Positions 10,131-20,304 are shown, numbered from the stretch's first letter. The stretch is 64,000 nt of DNA from Pseudomonas mendocina (GCF_003008615.1 NZ_CP027657.1:3844001-3908000), one strand, 5' to 3'. Notes: generated from the sequence alone by a model not told the origin. Numbers and translations: made by a program.

Positions 10131-10144
10131 TTGTCGTATGACTT
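10131..10144. promoter_or_regulatory. Candidate operator 1 (TTGTCGTATGACTT)
   Basis: This quasi-palindrome GTCGTATGAC with flanking TT matches the site at 10337-10350 under the pattern TTGTYGTAYGAYWW. Its form, a G-T-N-GTAY-N-AC core, is typical of operators bound by FadR-subfamily GntR repressors, which commonly control sugar-acid genes. The assignment is inference. Confidence 0.45.
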
Positions 10145-10336
10145 GGTGTGGATTAGTACCAGTGCGGTTTTTCCCTGTCAACGCTCGCGGTGTCTTCTGT
10201 ACTGCGCTACCAGGCCTGCGTGAACTAGTCGTTGAACTGTTCTAAAGCGCTGTTTAGCGGCATGCAGGAAAGCCCGTCGAGTGGGTGGAGAAGAACATTC
10301 GACGAACGGATGGTGCGAAAAGAGGTGTTTTTTTTG

Positions 10337-10350
10337 TTGTTGTACGATAA
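10337..10350. promoter_or_regulatory. Candidate operator 2 (TTGTTGTACGATAA)
   Basis: Second copy of the motif, about 63-76 bases upstream of the kdgD start codon, where it would overlap or abut the promoter. It lies about 206 bases from the first copy. Confidence 0.45.
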
Positions 10351-10412
10351 CGTATCTCTACAGCTACGGCTGACGTTATTCCTCACAACTCGCTTTACAG
10401 GGTGTTCGCATA

Positions 10413-11324
10413 ATGAATCCACAAGAACTGAAGTCCATCCTCTCCTCCGGTCTGCTGTCTTTCCCGCTGACCGATTTCGATGCCAATGGTGAATTCAACC
10501 CGGAAGGCTACGTTCGTCGCCTCGAGTGGCTGGCCCCGTATGGCGCATCTGCCCTGTTCGCAGCTGGTGGCACTGGTGAGTTCTTCTCCCTGGCCGCTGA
10601 TGAGTACTCCTCCGTCATCAAGACTGCCGTAGACACCTGCGCCAAGAGCGTGCCAATTCTCGCCGGCGTCGGTGGCTCCACCCGCCAGGCCATCCAGTAC
10701 GCACAAGAAGCCGAGCGCCTGGGCGCCAAGGGTCTGCTGCTGCTGCCGCACTACCTGACCGAAGCCTCCCAGGACGGCGTTGCCGCTCACGTCGAGCAGG
10801 TCTGCAAATCGGTGAACATCGGTGTGGTGGTCTACAACCGCAACGTCTGTCGCCTGAATGCCACGCTGCTGGAGCAATTGGCCGAGCGTTGCCCGAACCT
10901 GATCGGCTACAAGGACGGTCTGGGCGATATCGAACTGATGGTTTCCATCCGTCGTCGTCTGGGCGAGCGTCTGACCTACCTGGGTGGCCTGCCGACCGCT
11001 GAAGTCTACGCCGCTGCCTACAAGGCCCTGGGCGTTCCGGTCTATTCCTCGGCCGTGTTCAACTTCATTCCGAAGACCGCCATGGACTTCTACCGCGCGA
11101 TCGCGCGTGACGATCACGCCACTGTTGGCAAGATCATCGATGACTTCTTCCTGCCGTACCTGGACATCCGCAACCGCAAGGCCGGTTACGCGGTGAGCAT
11201 CGTCAAGGCTGGCGCCAAGATCTCCGGTTATGACGCCGGTCCGGTTCGCGCTCCGCTGACCGACCTGCTGCCGGCAGAAGTCGAGCAACTGGCTGCACTG
11301 ATCAAGGCGCAAGGCGCTCAGTAA
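10413..11324 (+). CDS. kdgD: 5-dehydro-4-deoxyglucarate dehydratase
   Basis: 303 residues of the DHDPS/NAL aldolase superfamily. It converts 5-keto-4-deoxy-D-glucarate to 2,5-dioxopentanoate (alpha-ketoglutarate semialdehyde) with loss of water and CO2. Visible features are [10 protein letters not shown] (residues 51-60, carboxylate binding), the YNR tyrosine at 141 and the Schiff-base lysine K167 in IGYKDGLGD. The length is normal for the family. It is the first gene of the rightward aldarate operon and follows the paired operator-like sites. The next gene, 105 bases downstream, encodes the enzyme for its product. Confidence 0.94.
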   Translation: MNPQELKSILSSGLLSFPLTDFDANGEFNPEGYVRRLEWLAPYGASALFAAGGTGEFFSLAADEYSSVIKTAVDTCAKSVPILAGVGGSTRQAIQYAQEAERLGAKGLLLLPHYLTEASQDGVAAHVEQVCKSVNIGVVVYNRNVCRLNATLLEQLAERCPNLIGYKDGLGDIELMVSIRRRLGERLTYLGGLPTAEVYAAAYKALGVPVYSSAVFNFIPKTAMDFYRAIARDDHATVGKIIDDFFLPYLDIRNRKAGYAVSIVKAGAKISGYDAGPVRAPLTDLLPAEVEQLAALIKAQGAQ

Positions 11325-11346
11325 GGCCTGAAAACGGTGTAAGCGG

Positions 11347-11389
11347 CGGCCAAGCAAGGCGTTGAACAGAGTTCGACGCCACTTGGCCG
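11347..11389. repeat. Inverted repeat between kdgD and the semialdehyde dehydrogenase
   Basis: CGGCCAAG pairs with CTTGGCCG, with a nested GGCGT/ACGCC stem, in the 105-base gap. There is no T-run, so it is not a classical terminator. It may stabilise the kdgD transcript or set relative expression. Confidence 0.5.
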
Positions 11390-11429
11390 AACGTGTTGGT
11401 TTTCACCTCGTGTGTAACGGGAGAATCCC

Positions 11430-12866
11430 ATGACTCGGCGTTATGACAATTACATCGGTGGCCAATGGGTTGCTGGCAACGACTACGCGCTCAACATCAA
11501 TCCATCGGATCTGAGCGATGTGGTCGGTGAATATGCCAAGGCCGATGCTGCCCAGGTCGGGCTGGCTATCGAGGCGGCCCGCGCGGCTTTCCCGGCCTGG
11601 TCTACCTCCGGCATCCAGGCGCGCAGCGATGCGCTGGACAAGGTCGGCAGCGAGATTCTCGCGCGCCGCCAGGAACTCGGTGAACTGCTCGCTCGTGAAG
11701 AAGGCAAGACCCTGGCCGAAGCCATCGGTGAGGTGACTCGCGCCGGTAATATCTTCAAGTTCTTCGCCGGTGAGTGCCTGCGCCTGAGCGGTGAGATCAT
11801 TCCGTCGGTACGCCCTGGGGTATCGGTCGAGATCACCCGCGAGCCGCTGGGTGTGGTTGGCCTGATCACGCCGTGGAATTTCCCCATAGCCATTCCCTCC
11901 TGGAAGATCGCTCCGGCCCTGGCCCACGGTAACTGCGTGGTGTTCAAACCGGCCGATCTGGTGCCGGGCAGCGCCTGGGCCATCGCCGAGATAATCTCGC
12001 GTGCGGGTTTCCCGGCCGGCGTGTTCAACTTGGTGATGGGTACCGGCCGTGAGGTCGGCGAAACCCTCGTCGGCGACAAGCGCGTCGACGGCATCAGCTT
12101 CACCGGTTCGGTTGGCGTCGGTCGAACCATCGCCGCCAACTGCATTGCCCGTGGTGCCAAGGTGCAGTTGGAGATGGGCGGCAAGAATCCACAGATCATC
12201 CTCGACGACGCCGACCTTGACGTCGCCGTGGAGCTGGCGGTGCAAAGCTCTTTCTACTCCACTGGCCAGCGTTGTACGGCGTCCAGCCGGCTGATCGTCA
12301 CCGATGGCATCCATGACCGTTTCGTCGCGGCCATGGTCGAGCGTATGCGCTCGATCCGCGTCGGCCATGCGCTCAAGGCTGGCACCGATATCGGTCCGGT
12401 GGTGTCGCAGGCTCAGCTGGATCAGGATCTGCGCTACATCGAGATCGGCAAGCAGGAAGGCGCCGAGCTGGTATCCGGCGGCGCGCTGGTGACCTGTGAT
12501 ACCGAAGGCTATTTCCTCGCGCCGACGCTGTTCGCCGGTAGCACCGGCGACATGCGCATCAGCCGTGAGGAAATCTTCGGCCCGGTGGCCAACGTGGTTC
12601 GAGTGGCCGACTACGAGGCGGCGCTGGCCATGGCCAACGACACCGAGTTCGGTCTTTCCGCCGGTATCTGCACCACCTCGCTGAAGTACGCCAACCACTT
12701 CAAGCGTCATGCCCAGGCTGGCATGGTCATGGTCAACCTGCCCACTGCCGGTGTGGATTACCACGTGCCGTTCGGTGGCCGCAAAGGTTCGTCCTATGGC
12801 CCGCGCGAGCAAGGGCGCTACGCCCAGGAGTTCTACACCACGGTGAAGACCACCTACATCGGTTGA
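11430..12866 (+). CDS. Alpha-ketoglutarate semialdehyde dehydrogenase
   Basis: 478 residues of the aldehyde dehydrogenase superfamily. It oxidises 2,5-dioxopentanoate to 2-oxoglutarate with NAD(P)+, the last step of the aldarate pathway into the TCA cycle. N150 lies in ITPWNFP, K173 in VFKPAD, the general base E248 in LEMGGKNP and the nucleophile C282 in GQRCTASS. It has a normal length and a GGGAG site 8 bases ahead of the ATG. Placement directly after kdgD and before gudD specifies the substrate better than sequence alone, since the wider family includes succinate semialdehyde dehydrogenases. Confidence 0.92.
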   Translation: MTRRYDNYIGGQWVAGNDYALNINPSDLSDVVGEYAKADAAQVGLAIEAARAAFPAWSTSGIQARSDALDKVGSEILARRQELGELLAREEGKTLAEAIGEVTRAGNIFKFFAGECLRLSGEIIPSVRPGVSVEITREPLGVVGLITPWNFPIAIPSWKIAPALAHGNCVVFKPADLVPGSAWAIAEIISRAGFPAGVFNLVMGTGREVGETLVGDKRVDGISFTGSVGVGRTIAANCIARGAKVQLEMGGKNPQIILDDADLDVAVELAVQSSFYSTGQRCTASSRLIVTDGIHDRFVAAMVERMRSIRVGHALKAGTDIGPVVSQAQLDQDLRYIEIGKQEGAELVSGGALVTCDTEGYFLAPTLFAGSTGDMRISREEIFGPVANVVRVADYEAALAMANDTEFGLSAGICTTSLKYANHFKRHAQAGMVMVNLPTAGVDYHVPFGGRKGSSYGPREQGRYAQEFYTTVKTTYIG

Positions 12867-12953
12867 TCGCGCAGGGCGGGTGACGATTGGTCATCCGCCT
12901 TGTCGCTCATGCAATTCAGTCAAACCCGTATAAAAACAAACAGGGTAACGTTC

Positions 12954-14303
12954 ATGAATTCACAGACCACTGCCGCCGTCGGCACCCCGTTGATCACCGA
13001 GCTGCAAGTCGTGCCGGTCGCCGGCCAGGACAGTATGCTGCTCAATCTGAGCGGGGCTCACGGCCCTTATTTCACCCGTAACATCCTCATTCTCAAGGAC
13101 AGCGCCGGCCATGTCGGTGTAGGCGAAGTTCCCGGTGGCGAGGGTATCCGCAAGACTCTCGAAGACGCCCGCTCGATTCTCGTTGGCCAGCCGGTCGGCA
13201 ACTACAACGCACTGCTCAACCAGGTACGCCGTGCCTTCGCTGACCGCGACTCCGGTGGCCGTGGCCTGCAGACCTTCGACCTGCGCATCACCATCCATGC
13301 CGTCACCGCGCTGGAGTCGGCTCTGCTCGACCTGCTCGGCCAGCACCTGGGCGTGCCGGTCGCTGCGCTACTTGGCGAAGGCCAGCAACGCGATGCGGTG
13401 GAAATGCTCGGCTACCTGTTCTTCATCGCCGACAAGGACAAGACCGACCTCGATTACCGCGACGAGCGTGATGCCGACGACGCCTGGTTCCGCACGCGCA
13501 ACGAAACCGCTCTGACCCCGGAGGCCATCGTCCGCCAGGCCGAGGCTGCGCATGCGCGCTACGGCTTCAACGACTTCAAGCTCAAGGGCGGCGTGCTCCA
13601 CGGCGAGGCCGAGGTCGAGGCGATTCGCGCCCTGGCCGCACGCTTCCCCGAGGCCCGTGTGACCCTCGACCCCAACGGCGGCTGGTCGCTGGATCAGGCC
13701 ATCGCCCTGTGCCGTGACCTGCATGGCGTGCTGGCTTATGCCGAAGACCCCTGCGGCGCCGAGAACGGTTATTCCGGCCGCGAAGTGATGGCCGAGTTCC
13801 GCCGCGCCACCGGCCTGCCCACCGCCACCAACATGATCGCCACCGACTGGCGGCAGATGGGCCACACCATCTCCCTGCAGTCAGTGGACATTCCGCTGGC
13901 CGACCCGCACTTCTGGACCATGGCCGGTTCCGTGCGCGTGGCGCAGATGTGCAACGACTGGGGCCTGACCTGGGGTTCGCACTCGAACAACCACTTCGAC
14001 ATTTCCCTGGCCATGTTCACCCACGTCGCCGCTGCGGCGCCGGGGCGCGTCACCGCCATCGACACCCACTGGATCTGGCAGGATGGCCAGCACCTGACGC
14101 GCAATCCGTTGCGTATCGAGGGTGGTCTGGTGCAGGTACCGAAGGCGCCGGGCCTGGGTGTCGAGCTGGACTGGGATGCACTGGCGCAGGCGCATGAGCT
14201 GTATCTGGCCAAGGGCCTGGGCGCACGTGACGATGCCATCGCCATGCAGTACCTGATCCCCAACTGGACGTTCAACAACAAGCGGCCCTGCATGGTGCGC
14301 TGA
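12954..14303 (+). CDS. gudD: Glucarate dehydratase
   Basis: 449 residues, enolase superfamily. It dehydrates D-glucarate to 5-keto-4-deoxy-D-glucarate in a Mg2+-dependent reaction. The catalytic residues match the P. putida enzyme with a 4-residue offset: K209 and K211 (FKLKGG), D239 and N241 (LDPNG), E264 (AEDPCG), N293 (ATNM) and H343 (GSHSNNHFD). The start at 12954 follows AGGG at 8 bases and gives the family N-terminus; an in-frame GTG at 12900 is less likely. It lies in the rightward operon between the semialdehyde dehydrogenase and the transporter. Confidence 0.93.
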   Translation: MNSQTTAAVGTPLITELQVVPVAGQDSMLLNLSGAHGPYFTRNILILKDSAGHVGVGEVPGGEGIRKTLEDARSILVGQPVGNYNALLNQVRRAFADRDSGGRGLQTFDLRITIHAVTALESALLDLLGQHLGVPVAALLGEGQQRDAVEMLGYLFFIADKDKTDLDYRDERDADDAWFRTRNETALTPEAIVRQAEAAHARYGFNDFKLKGGVLHGEAEVEAIRALAARFPEARVTLDPNGGWSLDQAIALCRDLHGVLAYAEDPCGAENGYSGREVMAEFRRATGLPTATNMIATDWRQMGHTISLQSVDIPLADPHFWTMAGSVRVAQMCNDWGLTWGSHSNNHFDISLAMFTHVAAAAPGRVTAIDTHWIWQDGQHLTRNPLRIEGGLVQVPKAPGLGVELDWDALAQAHELYLAKGLGARDDAIAMQYLIPNWTFNNKRPCMVR

Positions 14304-14320
14304 TCCGGGAGTCGCGTTTC

Positions 14321-14378
14321 CGTAGGGTGGGATTTAGCCCACGCTGACTAGAGTTGGTGGGCTGAAGCCCACCCTACG
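14321..14378. repeat. Dispersed GTAGGGTGGG-type palindrome
   Basis: CGTAGGGTGGG (14321-14331) pairs with CCCACCCTACG (14368-14378); an internal AGCCCAC/GTGGGCT stem adds a second hairpin. It lies between gudD and the transporter and belongs to the same intergenic repeat type found near 25.1 kb. Confidence 0.7.
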
Positions 14379-14475
14379 GGCTGAAACGGGACACCGCCGG
14401 CTGGCCCTGCGGAGCTTTGCAGCAGTTTTTCAGTGCTTGGCGCAGATATAGTCTTTCCACACGCGAGTCTTCTCG

Positions 14476-15834
14476 ATGCAAGCAGCCAAACCGGGCCGAG
14501 CGCGTTACTCCATCCTGCTGGTGCTGTTCCTGGCCACGACGATCACCTTTGCTGACCGTTCCAGCATGTCGATCGCCGGTTCGGCGCTGCAGGAAGGGCT
14601 GGGCATCGATGCGCTGACGCTCGGCTACATCTTCTCGGCGTTCGGCTGGGCCTACGTGCTCGGGCAGATTCCGGGTGGCTGGCTGTTCGATCGCTTCGGT
14701 ACCAAGCCGGTCTATATCCTGGCCTTGTTCGCCTGGTCGCTGCTGACCCTGTTGCAGGGTTTCGTCGATCTGTTGCCGGTGGCCTGGGCGATAACGACCA
14801 TGTTCCTATTGCGCCTGGCGGTGGGCTTTGCCGCGGCGCCCTGTTTCCCTGGCAATGCACGGATCATCGCGTCGTGGTTTCCCACGGCGGAGCGTGCGAC
14901 TGCCACGGCCATTTCCAGCTCGGCGCAATACGCTGCCACGGCGTTGTTCGCGCCGTTGATGGGCTGGGTGGTCTACGCGTTCGGCTGGCAGCAGGTGTTC
15001 ATCGTGCTGGGTTGCATGGGGCTCGCGCTGTCGCTGGTATGGCTCCGGGAGATGCACAGCCCACGCGAGCATCCGCGCCTGGGCGAGGCGGAACGAACGT
15101 TCATCGAGAGTGGCGGCGGCCTGATCGATCTGGAAACCCAGGCGACAAGCAAGGCCGGCCCGCAGTGGCGTCATCTGCGTCTGCTGCTTGGCCAGCGCAC
15201 CTTGCTGGGCATCTATTTTGGTCAGTACTGCAACAACGCCATTACCTATTTCTTCCTGACCTGGTTTCCCGTTTATCTGGTGCAGGCGCGCGGCATGAGC
15301 ATCATCGGTGCCGGGTTTGCCGCATCGGTGCCAGCGATTGCCGGTTGTGTCGGCGGTCTGTTGGGCGGCCTGTTGTCCGACGGTCTGCTGCGTCGTGGTT
15401 ATTCGCTGACCCTGGCTCGCAAGCTGCCGGTCGTGGTCGGCCTGCTGCTGTCGGGCAGCCTGGTGCTGTGCATCTACGCCGAGAGCGATGCTGCGGTGGT
15501 GGCGTTGATGGCGCTGGCGTTCTTCGGCAAGGGGCTGGGCTCGATGGGTTGGACGCTGGTGGCCGATACCTCGCCGCGGCAGATCCTCGGCCTGTCCGCT
15601 GGGCTGTTCAATACCTTCGGCAACCTGGCGGCGATCAGCACGCCTATCGTCATCGGCTATCTGGTCAGCCGCACCGGTTCGTTCGACTGGGCGCTGGCCT
15701 ATGTCGCCGCCAATGCACTGCTGGCGGTCGTGAGTTTCCTGTTCATCGTTGGCCGTATTCACAGGATCGAGCTGGACGAGCAGCCAGGGGCCGAACCAGG
15801 CGCCTCCCGCTCGGACTCCGGCTCGGTATCCTGA
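14476..15834 (+). CDS. MFS transporter, glucarate/galactarate type (ACS family, GudP-like)
   Basis: 452 residues with 12 hydrophobic segments. The loop 2-3 MFS signature [13 protein letters not shown] is present, as are the N-terminal [17 protein letters not shown] and the [20 protein letters not shown] stretch characteristic of anion:cation symporters for hexuronates and aldarates. It probably imports D-glucarate and galactarate with protons across the inner membrane. The long central loop (about 195-235) and the hydrophilic C-terminal tail are normal. It sits inside the operon, just before galactarate dehydratase. Confidence 0.88.
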   Translation: MQAAKPGRARYSILLVLFLATTITFADRSSMSIAGSALQEGLGIDALTLGYIFSAFGWAYVLGQIPGGWLFDRFGTKPVYILALFAWSLLTLLQGFVDLLPVAWAITTMFLLRLAVGFAAAPCFPGNARIIASWFPTAERATATAISSSAQYAATALFAPLMGWVVYAFGWQQVFIVLGCMGLALSLVWLREMHSPREHPRLGEAERTFIESGGGLIDLETQATSKAGPQWRHLRLLLGQRTLLGIYFGQYCNNAITYFFLTWFPVYLVQARGMSIIGAGFAASVPAIAGCVGGLLGGLLSDGLLRRGYSLTLARKLPVVVGLLLSGSLVLCIYAESDAAVVALMALAFFGKGLGSMGWTLVADTSPRQILGLSAGLFNTFGNLAAISTPIVIGYLVSRTGSFDWALAYVAANALLAVVSFLFIVGRIHRIELDEQPGAEPGASRSDSGSVS

Positions 15835-15856
15835 TCGCACAAGAGGAGAAGCATTC

Positions 15857-17413
15857 ATGCAGTTGATTCCCCATCAGGACTCGCCCCGTTATATCCGCCT
15901 GCATCCGACCGATAACGTCGGCGTGGTGGTCAACGATCAGGGCGTGGCCGCCGGCGGCCAGTTCGACGATGGCCTCAAGGCCGTCGAAGGCATTCCGCAG
16001 AGCCACAAGGTGGCGCTGCAGGACATCGCCGAAGGTGGCGAAGTCGTGCGCTACGGTGAAATCATCGGCTATGCACTCAAGCCCATCGCCGCCGGCAGCT
16101 GGGTGACCGAGCAGGTGCTGCGCATGCCCGAGCCGCCGGTATTGGACAACCTGCCCAAGGCAACCCTGCAAACCTCGCCTGGCGAGCCGCTGGAGGGTTA
16201 TACCTTCGAGGGTTTCCGTAACCCGGACGGCAGCGTCGGTACGCGCAACATCCTCGGCGTGACCACCACCGTGCAATGCGTGGTCGGTGTGCTCGATCAC
16301 GTGGTCGAGCGCGTGCGCAAGGAAGTCCTGCCCAAGTACCCCAACGTCGACGACGTGGTGGCGTTGTCGCACAGCTACGGCTGCGGCGTGGCGATCAGCG
16401 CGCCGGATGCCGTGGTGCCGATTCGTACCCTGTACAACATCAGTCGCAACCCCAACTTCGGTGGCCAGGCGCTGGTGATCAGTCTCGGTTGCGAGAAGCT
16501 GCAGGCCAGCCAGTTGATGGATGGCGATCAGCTCACCAACGGCATGGACGAGGAAGACTGGCTGTTCCGCCTGCAGGATTCCGGCACTGGTTTCACCGGC
16601 ATGGTCGAGCAGATCATGGGCATGATCGAGGATCGCCTGAAGGTGCTCGACCAGCGTCGCCGCGAGACGGTGCCGGCCTCCGAACTGGTGGTCGGCATGC
16701 AGTGCGGCGGCAGTGACGCCTTTTCCGGCATCACCGCCAACCCGGCGCTGGGCGTGGCGGCGGATCTGCTGGTGCGTGCCGGGGCTACGGTGATGTTTTC
16801 CGAGAACACCGAGGTGCGTGACGGTATCCATCTGCTGACGCCGCGCGCCGCCAGCGTCGAGGTGGCCGATGCGTTGATCCGCGAGATGGACTGGTACGAC
16901 CGCTACCTGCAGCGTGGCATGGCCGACCGCAGCGCCAACACCACGCCGGGCAACAAGAAGGGCGGGCTGAACAACATCGTCGAGAAGGCCATGGGCTCGA
17001 TCGCCAAATCCGGCAACAGCACCATTGCCGGTGTCGTCGCGCCGGGTGAGCGTATTCGCGGCAAGGGCCTGTGGTTCTGCGCCACTCCGGCCAGTGATTT
17101 CATCTGCGGCACTTTGCAGTTGGCAGCGGGCATGAACCTGCATATCTTCACCACCGGTCGCGGCACGCCCTATGGCCTGTCCATGGTGCCGGTGATCAAG
17201 GTGGCCACGCGTACGCAATTGGCCGAGCGTTGGCCGGATCTGATCGACGTCGATGCCGGGCAGATCGTCTCCGGGCGCATGACCCTGGAGCAAATGGGCT
17301 GGGCGATTTTCCAGCTGTACCTGGATGTCGCCAGCGGCCGTAAGCAGACCTGCGCTGAACGCCTGCGCCTGCATAACGATCTGGTGCTGTTCAACCCGGC
17401 GCCAGTGACCTGA
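15857..17413 (+). CDS. garD: Galactarate dehydratase
   Basis: 518 residues, close to the 523 of E. coli GarD. Residues 1-100 are an SAF-type domain ([19 protein letters not shown]), followed by the UxaA/altronase domain with [33 protein letters not shown] and [18 protein letters not shown]. It dehydrates meso-galactarate to 5-keto-4-deoxy-D-glucarate, so it feeds the same KdgD step as the glucarate dehydratases. The ATG at 15857 has AAGAGGAG upstream; the longer frame overlapping the transporter gene is not supported. The next gene follows after 12 bases. Confidence 0.93.
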   Translation: MQLIPHQDSPRYIRLHPTDNVGVVVNDQGVAAGGQFDDGLKAVEGIPQSHKVALQDIAEGGEVVRYGEIIGYALKPIAAGSWVTEQVLRMPEPPVLDNLPKATLQTSPGEPLEGYTFEGFRNPDGSVGTRNILGVTTTVQCVVGVLDHVVERVRKEVLPKYPNVDDVVALSHSYGCGVAISAPDAVVPIRTLYNISRNPNFGGQALVISLGCEKLQASQLMDGDQLTNGMDEEDWLFRLQDSGTGFTGMVEQIMGMIEDRLKVLDQRRRETVPASELVVGMQCGGSDAFSGITANPALGVAADLLVRAGATVMFSENTEVRDGIHLLTPRAASVEVADALIREMDWYDRYLQRGMADRSANTTPGNKKGGLNNIVEKAMGSIAKSGNSTIAGVVAPGERIRGKGLWFCATPASDFICGTLQLAAGMNLHIFTTGRGTPYGLSMVPVIKVATRTQLAERWPDLIDVDAGQIVSGRMTLEQMGWAIFQLYLDVASGRKQTCAERLRLHNDLVLFNPAPVT

Positions 17414-17425
17414 TCAGGAGTCTTC

Positions 17426-18367
17426 ATGAACAAACCCCGCGTGCTGCAAATTGGCCCGCTAAGCGATCGCTTCAACCAAGAGCTGGCGCAACGCTATGAG
17501 GTGAGCGCCCTGTGGCAACAGGCCGATCCGTTGGCGTTTCTGCGTGAGCAGGGCGAGCAGTTCATCTACATGGTGTCTTCGGCGCGCTTCGGTTGTACGG
17601 CTGATCAACTGCGGCTGCTGCCCAATCTGCGGGTGATCTGCAGTTTCGGTGTCGGCTACGACCCTTACCCGCTGGAGTTGCTGCGCGAGCGCGGCATCGC
17701 CCTCAGCACCACGCCGGATGTGCTCAACGACTGCGTGGCGGATCTGGCCATGGGCCTGATGATCGACAGCGCGCGGCTTTTGTCTGCGTCGGATCGCTTC
17801 GTGCGCAGTGGTGCCTGGAACAGCACCACGGGTTTCCCCTTGGCGCGGCGGGTCAGTGGCAAGCGTCTGGGCATCGTCGGCCTCGGTCGCATCGGTGAGG
17901 CGGTGGCGCAGCGGGCGTCGGGCTTTTCCATGCCGGTGCGTTACCACAATCGCCGTCCGGTCGCGGGCAGCCGCTATCAGCACGAGCCGGATCTGCTGGA
18001 ACTGGCGCGCTGGGCGGATTTCCTGGTGTTGACCTGCCCAGGTGGCCAGGCCACCTATCACCTGATCGACGCCAAGGTGCTCGCAGCGCTGGGGGCTGAT
18101 GGTTTTCTGATCAACGTGGCGCGCGGCTCGGTGGTCGATGAGGCGGCGCTGATCACGGCATTGCAAACGGGCGTGATCGCCGGTGCCGGCCTGGACGTCT
18201 ACGAACGCGAACCCCAGGTGCCTGCTGCATTGCGCGAACTGGACAACGTGGTGCTGCTGCCGCACGTCGGCAGTGCCAGCGTCGAGACCCGCCAGCAGAT
18301 GGCCGATCTGGTGCTGGACAATCTGCAGAGCTTCATCGCCACCGGCAAGTTGCTGACCCCATTGTAG
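17426..18367 (+). CDS. 2-hydroxyacid dehydrogenase (glyoxylate/hydroxypyruvate reductase type)
   Basis: 313 residues of the D-isomer-specific 2-hydroxyacid dehydrogenase family. The Rossmann motif GIVGLGRIG lies at 149-157 and catalytic R233 (NVARGSVVDE), E262 (YEREP) and H280 (LLPHVGSAS) are all present. HNRRP after the second strand of the nucleotide fold suggests preference for NADPH. It would reduce hydroxypyruvate, glyoxylate or a related 2-keto acid in the cytoplasm. Translational coupling to garD (12-base gap, CAGGAG site) ties it to aldarate use, but its role there is not obvious because the KdgD route yields no such substrate. Confidence 0.88.
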   Translation: MNKPRVLQIGPLSDRFNQELAQRYEVSALWQQADPLAFLREQGEQFIYMVSSARFGCTADQLRLLPNLRVICSFGVGYDPYPLELLRERGIALSTTPDVLNDCVADLAMGLMIDSARLLSASDRFVRSGAWNSTTGFPLARRVSGKRLGIVGLGRIGEAVAQRASGFSMPVRYHNRRPVAGSRYQHEPDLLELARWADFLVLTCPGGQATYHLIDAKVLAALGADGFLINVARGSVVDEAALITALQTGVIAGAGLDVYEREPQVPAALRELDNVVLLPHVGSASVETRQQMADLVLDNLQSFIATGKLLTPL

Positions 18368-18414
18368 GGCGGGTGCAACCCGCCAACTGAGGCGGCGGGT
18401 TTCACCCGCCCTAC
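18364..18414. repeat. Palindromic intergenic repeat after the aldarate operon
   Basis: GTAGGGCGGGTG pairs with CACCCGCCCTAC, with an inner AACCCGCC/GGCGGGTT stem. It begins at the stop codon of the 2-hydroxyacid dehydrogenase. It is related to the other GTAGGG repeats in the window and may end transcription of the operon. Confidence 0.65.
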
Positions 18415-18616
18415 GGTTCTGTTCACCACCGAATATGCTGGGTAGCACGTGCTGCCTGGCCTATCGTTGCACTGCCACAAGCGGTGCAATCGTTCCTTAC
18501 CTCACCTGCTGCATCCCCGGCGCACCACAAGTGCGCCGTTTTTCATGGTGCGCGGTGATGATGCTGCCCGAGCCCTGTAGACTGTGGTGTTTTCCGCAGG
18601 CAAGGGACAACCCACC

Positions 18617-19546
18617 GTGCAGTCGGTCATTTCCATCGCGCAACTGAACAAGACCTACGCGTCCGGGCATCCGGCGTTGCAGGGCATCGACCTGGATATT
18701 CGCCAGGGCGAGATCTTCGCCTTGCTCGGCCCCAATGGCGCCGGCAAGACCACCCTGATCAGCATCATCTGCGGCATCGTCAATCCTGGCGAGGGCAGGG
18801 TGCTGGTCGGCGGCAAGGACATTGTCCGCGACTACCGCGCGGCCCGTTCGCAGATCGGCCTGGTGCCGCAGGAGCTGGTCAGCGACGTGTTCGAAACGGT
18901 ATGGGCGACGGTCAAGTTCAGCCGTGGCCTGTTCGGCAAGAAGCCCGACCCGGCCTACCTGGAGCAACTGCTCAAGGATCTGTCGCTGTGGGACAAGCGC
19001 AACGCCAAGATCATGGAACTGTCCGGCGGCATGAAGCGCCGGGTAATGATCGCCAAGGCGCTCTCGCACGAGCCGCAGATTCTCTTCCTCGACGAGCCCA
19101 CCGCTGGCGTCGACGTGGAGCTGCGCCGCGACATGTGGAACATGGTCAGGCGCCTGCGTGAGCGTGGCGTGACCATCATACTCACCACCCACTACATCGA
19201 AGAAGCCGAGGAAATGGCGGATCGCATCGGGGTGATCAGCAAGGGGCGGATCATTCTGGTGGAAGACAAGCAGGTGCTGATGCACAAGTTGGGCAAGAAG
19301 CAGCTGACCCTGCAGTTGCAGCAGCCGCTGTCCTGCGTGCCGGCCGAGCTGTCGCGCTACGGCCTGGAATTGGCCGATCAGGGCCATGCCCTGGTGTTCA
19401 CCTTCGATGCCCAGCATGAGAACACTGGTATCGCCGAGCTGCTGCGTGATCTGGCCCAGCATGGCATCGACTTCAAGGATCTGCAGTCGAGCCAGAGTTC
19501 CTTGGAGGAGATCTTCGTCGGTCTTATCAAGGAGTCGCGTGCATGA
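18617..19546 (+). CDS. ABC-2 exporter ATP-binding protein
   Basis: 309 residues. Walker [10 protein letters not shown] is at 38-46, the ABC signature reads LSGGMKRR, Walker B is [12 protein letters not shown] and the H-loop sits in [17 protein letters not shown]-terminal extension of about 80 residues is typical of DrrA/CcmA-type exporters. It energises export by the permease encoded next, with which it overlaps by four bases (ATGA). A GTG start at 18617 is preferred because AGGGACAA lies upstream and the family N-terminus begins there. The substrate is unknown. Confidence 0.88.
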   Translation: MQSVISIAQLNKTYASGHPALQGIDLDIRQGEIFALLGPNGAGKTTLISIICGIVNPGEGRVLVGGKDIVRDYRAARSQIGLVPQELVSDVFETVWATVKFSRGLFGKKPDPAYLEQLLKDLSLWDKRNAKIMELSGGMKRRVMIAKALSHEPQILFLDEPTAGVDVELRRDMWNMVRRLRERGVTIILTTHYIEEAEEMADRIGVISKGRIILVEDKQVLMHKLGKKQLTLQLQQPLSCVPAELSRYGLELADQGHALVFTFDAQHENTGIAELLRDLAQHGIDFKDLQSSQSSLEEIFVGLIKESRA

Positions 19547-20304
19547 ACCTGTATGCCATCAAGGCCATCTACCTGTTCGAGCTGGCGCGTACCTGGCGCA
19601 CTTTGTTGCAGAGCATCGCCACGCCGGTGATCAGCACCTCGCTGTACTTCGTGGTGTTTGGCTCGGCCATCGGCTCGAGCATGACCCAGGTGCAGGGCGT
19701 GAGCTACGGCGCCTTCATCATCCCAGGGCTGATCATGCTGGCGCTGCTGACCGAGAGCATTTCCAACGCCTCGTTCGGGATCTACATGCCCAAGTATTCG
19801 GGGAGCATCTACGAGTTGCTGTCGGCGCCGGTGTCCTACCTGGAAATCCTTATCGGCTATGTCGGCGCAGCGGCCACCAAGTCGGTGATCCTTGGCATCA
19901 TCATCCTGATCACGGCGCGGCTGTTCGTCGATTTCGAGATTCAACATCCCGTGTGGATGGCAGCGTTCCTGGTGCTCACCGCACTGACCTTCAGCCTGTT
20001 CGGCTTCATCATCGGCGTATGGGCCGATGGCTGGGAGAAGCTGCAGATCGTCCCGGCGCTGATCGTCACGCCGCTGACCTTCCTCGGCGGCGCCTTCTAC
20101 TCGATCAGCATGCTGCCGCCAGCCTGGCAGACGGTGACCCTGTTCAACCCGGTGGTGTACCTGATCAGCGCGTTCCGCTGGAGTTTCTACGGCGTGTCCG
20201 ACGTCAACGTCGGCGTCAGCCTGGCCATGGTGCTGGGCTTCCTGGCACTGTGCATCGCGCTGGTGGGTTGGATCTTCAAGACCGGTTACCGGCTCAAGAG
20301 CTGA
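19543..20304 (+). CDS. ABC-2 exporter permease
   Basis: 253 residues with about six membrane segments and the ABC-2 pattern of an amphipathic N-terminus ([20 protein letters not shown]). The helices [19 protein letters not shown] and [20 protein letters not shown] match those of YadH/DrrB-like exporters. It forms the channel with the preceding ATPase, to which it is translationally coupled. The cargo (lipid, polysaccharide or drug) cannot be told from sequence. Confidence 0.88.
   Translation: MNLYAIKAIYLFELARTWRTLLQSIATPVISTSLYFVVFGSAIGSSMTQVQGVSYGAFIIPGLIMLALLTESISNASFGIYMPKYSGSIYELLSAPVSYLEILIGYVGAAATKSVILGIIILITARLFVDFEIQHPVWMAAFLVLTALTFSLFGFIIGVWADGWEKLQIVPALIVTPLTFLGGAFYSISMLPPAWQTVTLFNPVVYLISAFRWSFYGVSDVNVGVSLAMVLGFLALCIALVGWIFKTGYRLKS

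Larger units (their letters stand above)
9900..10412. promoter_or_regulatory. Divergent regulatory region of the aldarate cluster
   Basis: 513 bases with no convincing gene, separating the start codons of the divergent glucarate dehydratase and kdgD. It must hold both promoters. An AT-rich stretch (10310-10390) lies just upstream of kdgD. Two near-identical palindrome-like sites, described separately, sit in it. No regulator gene is encoded next to the cluster in this window. Confidence 0.6.

Noticed and set aside
15743..17374. Minus-strand frame of 543 codons opposite garD
   Set aside because: Antisense shadow; the galactarate dehydratase is complete and coupled to its neighbours.
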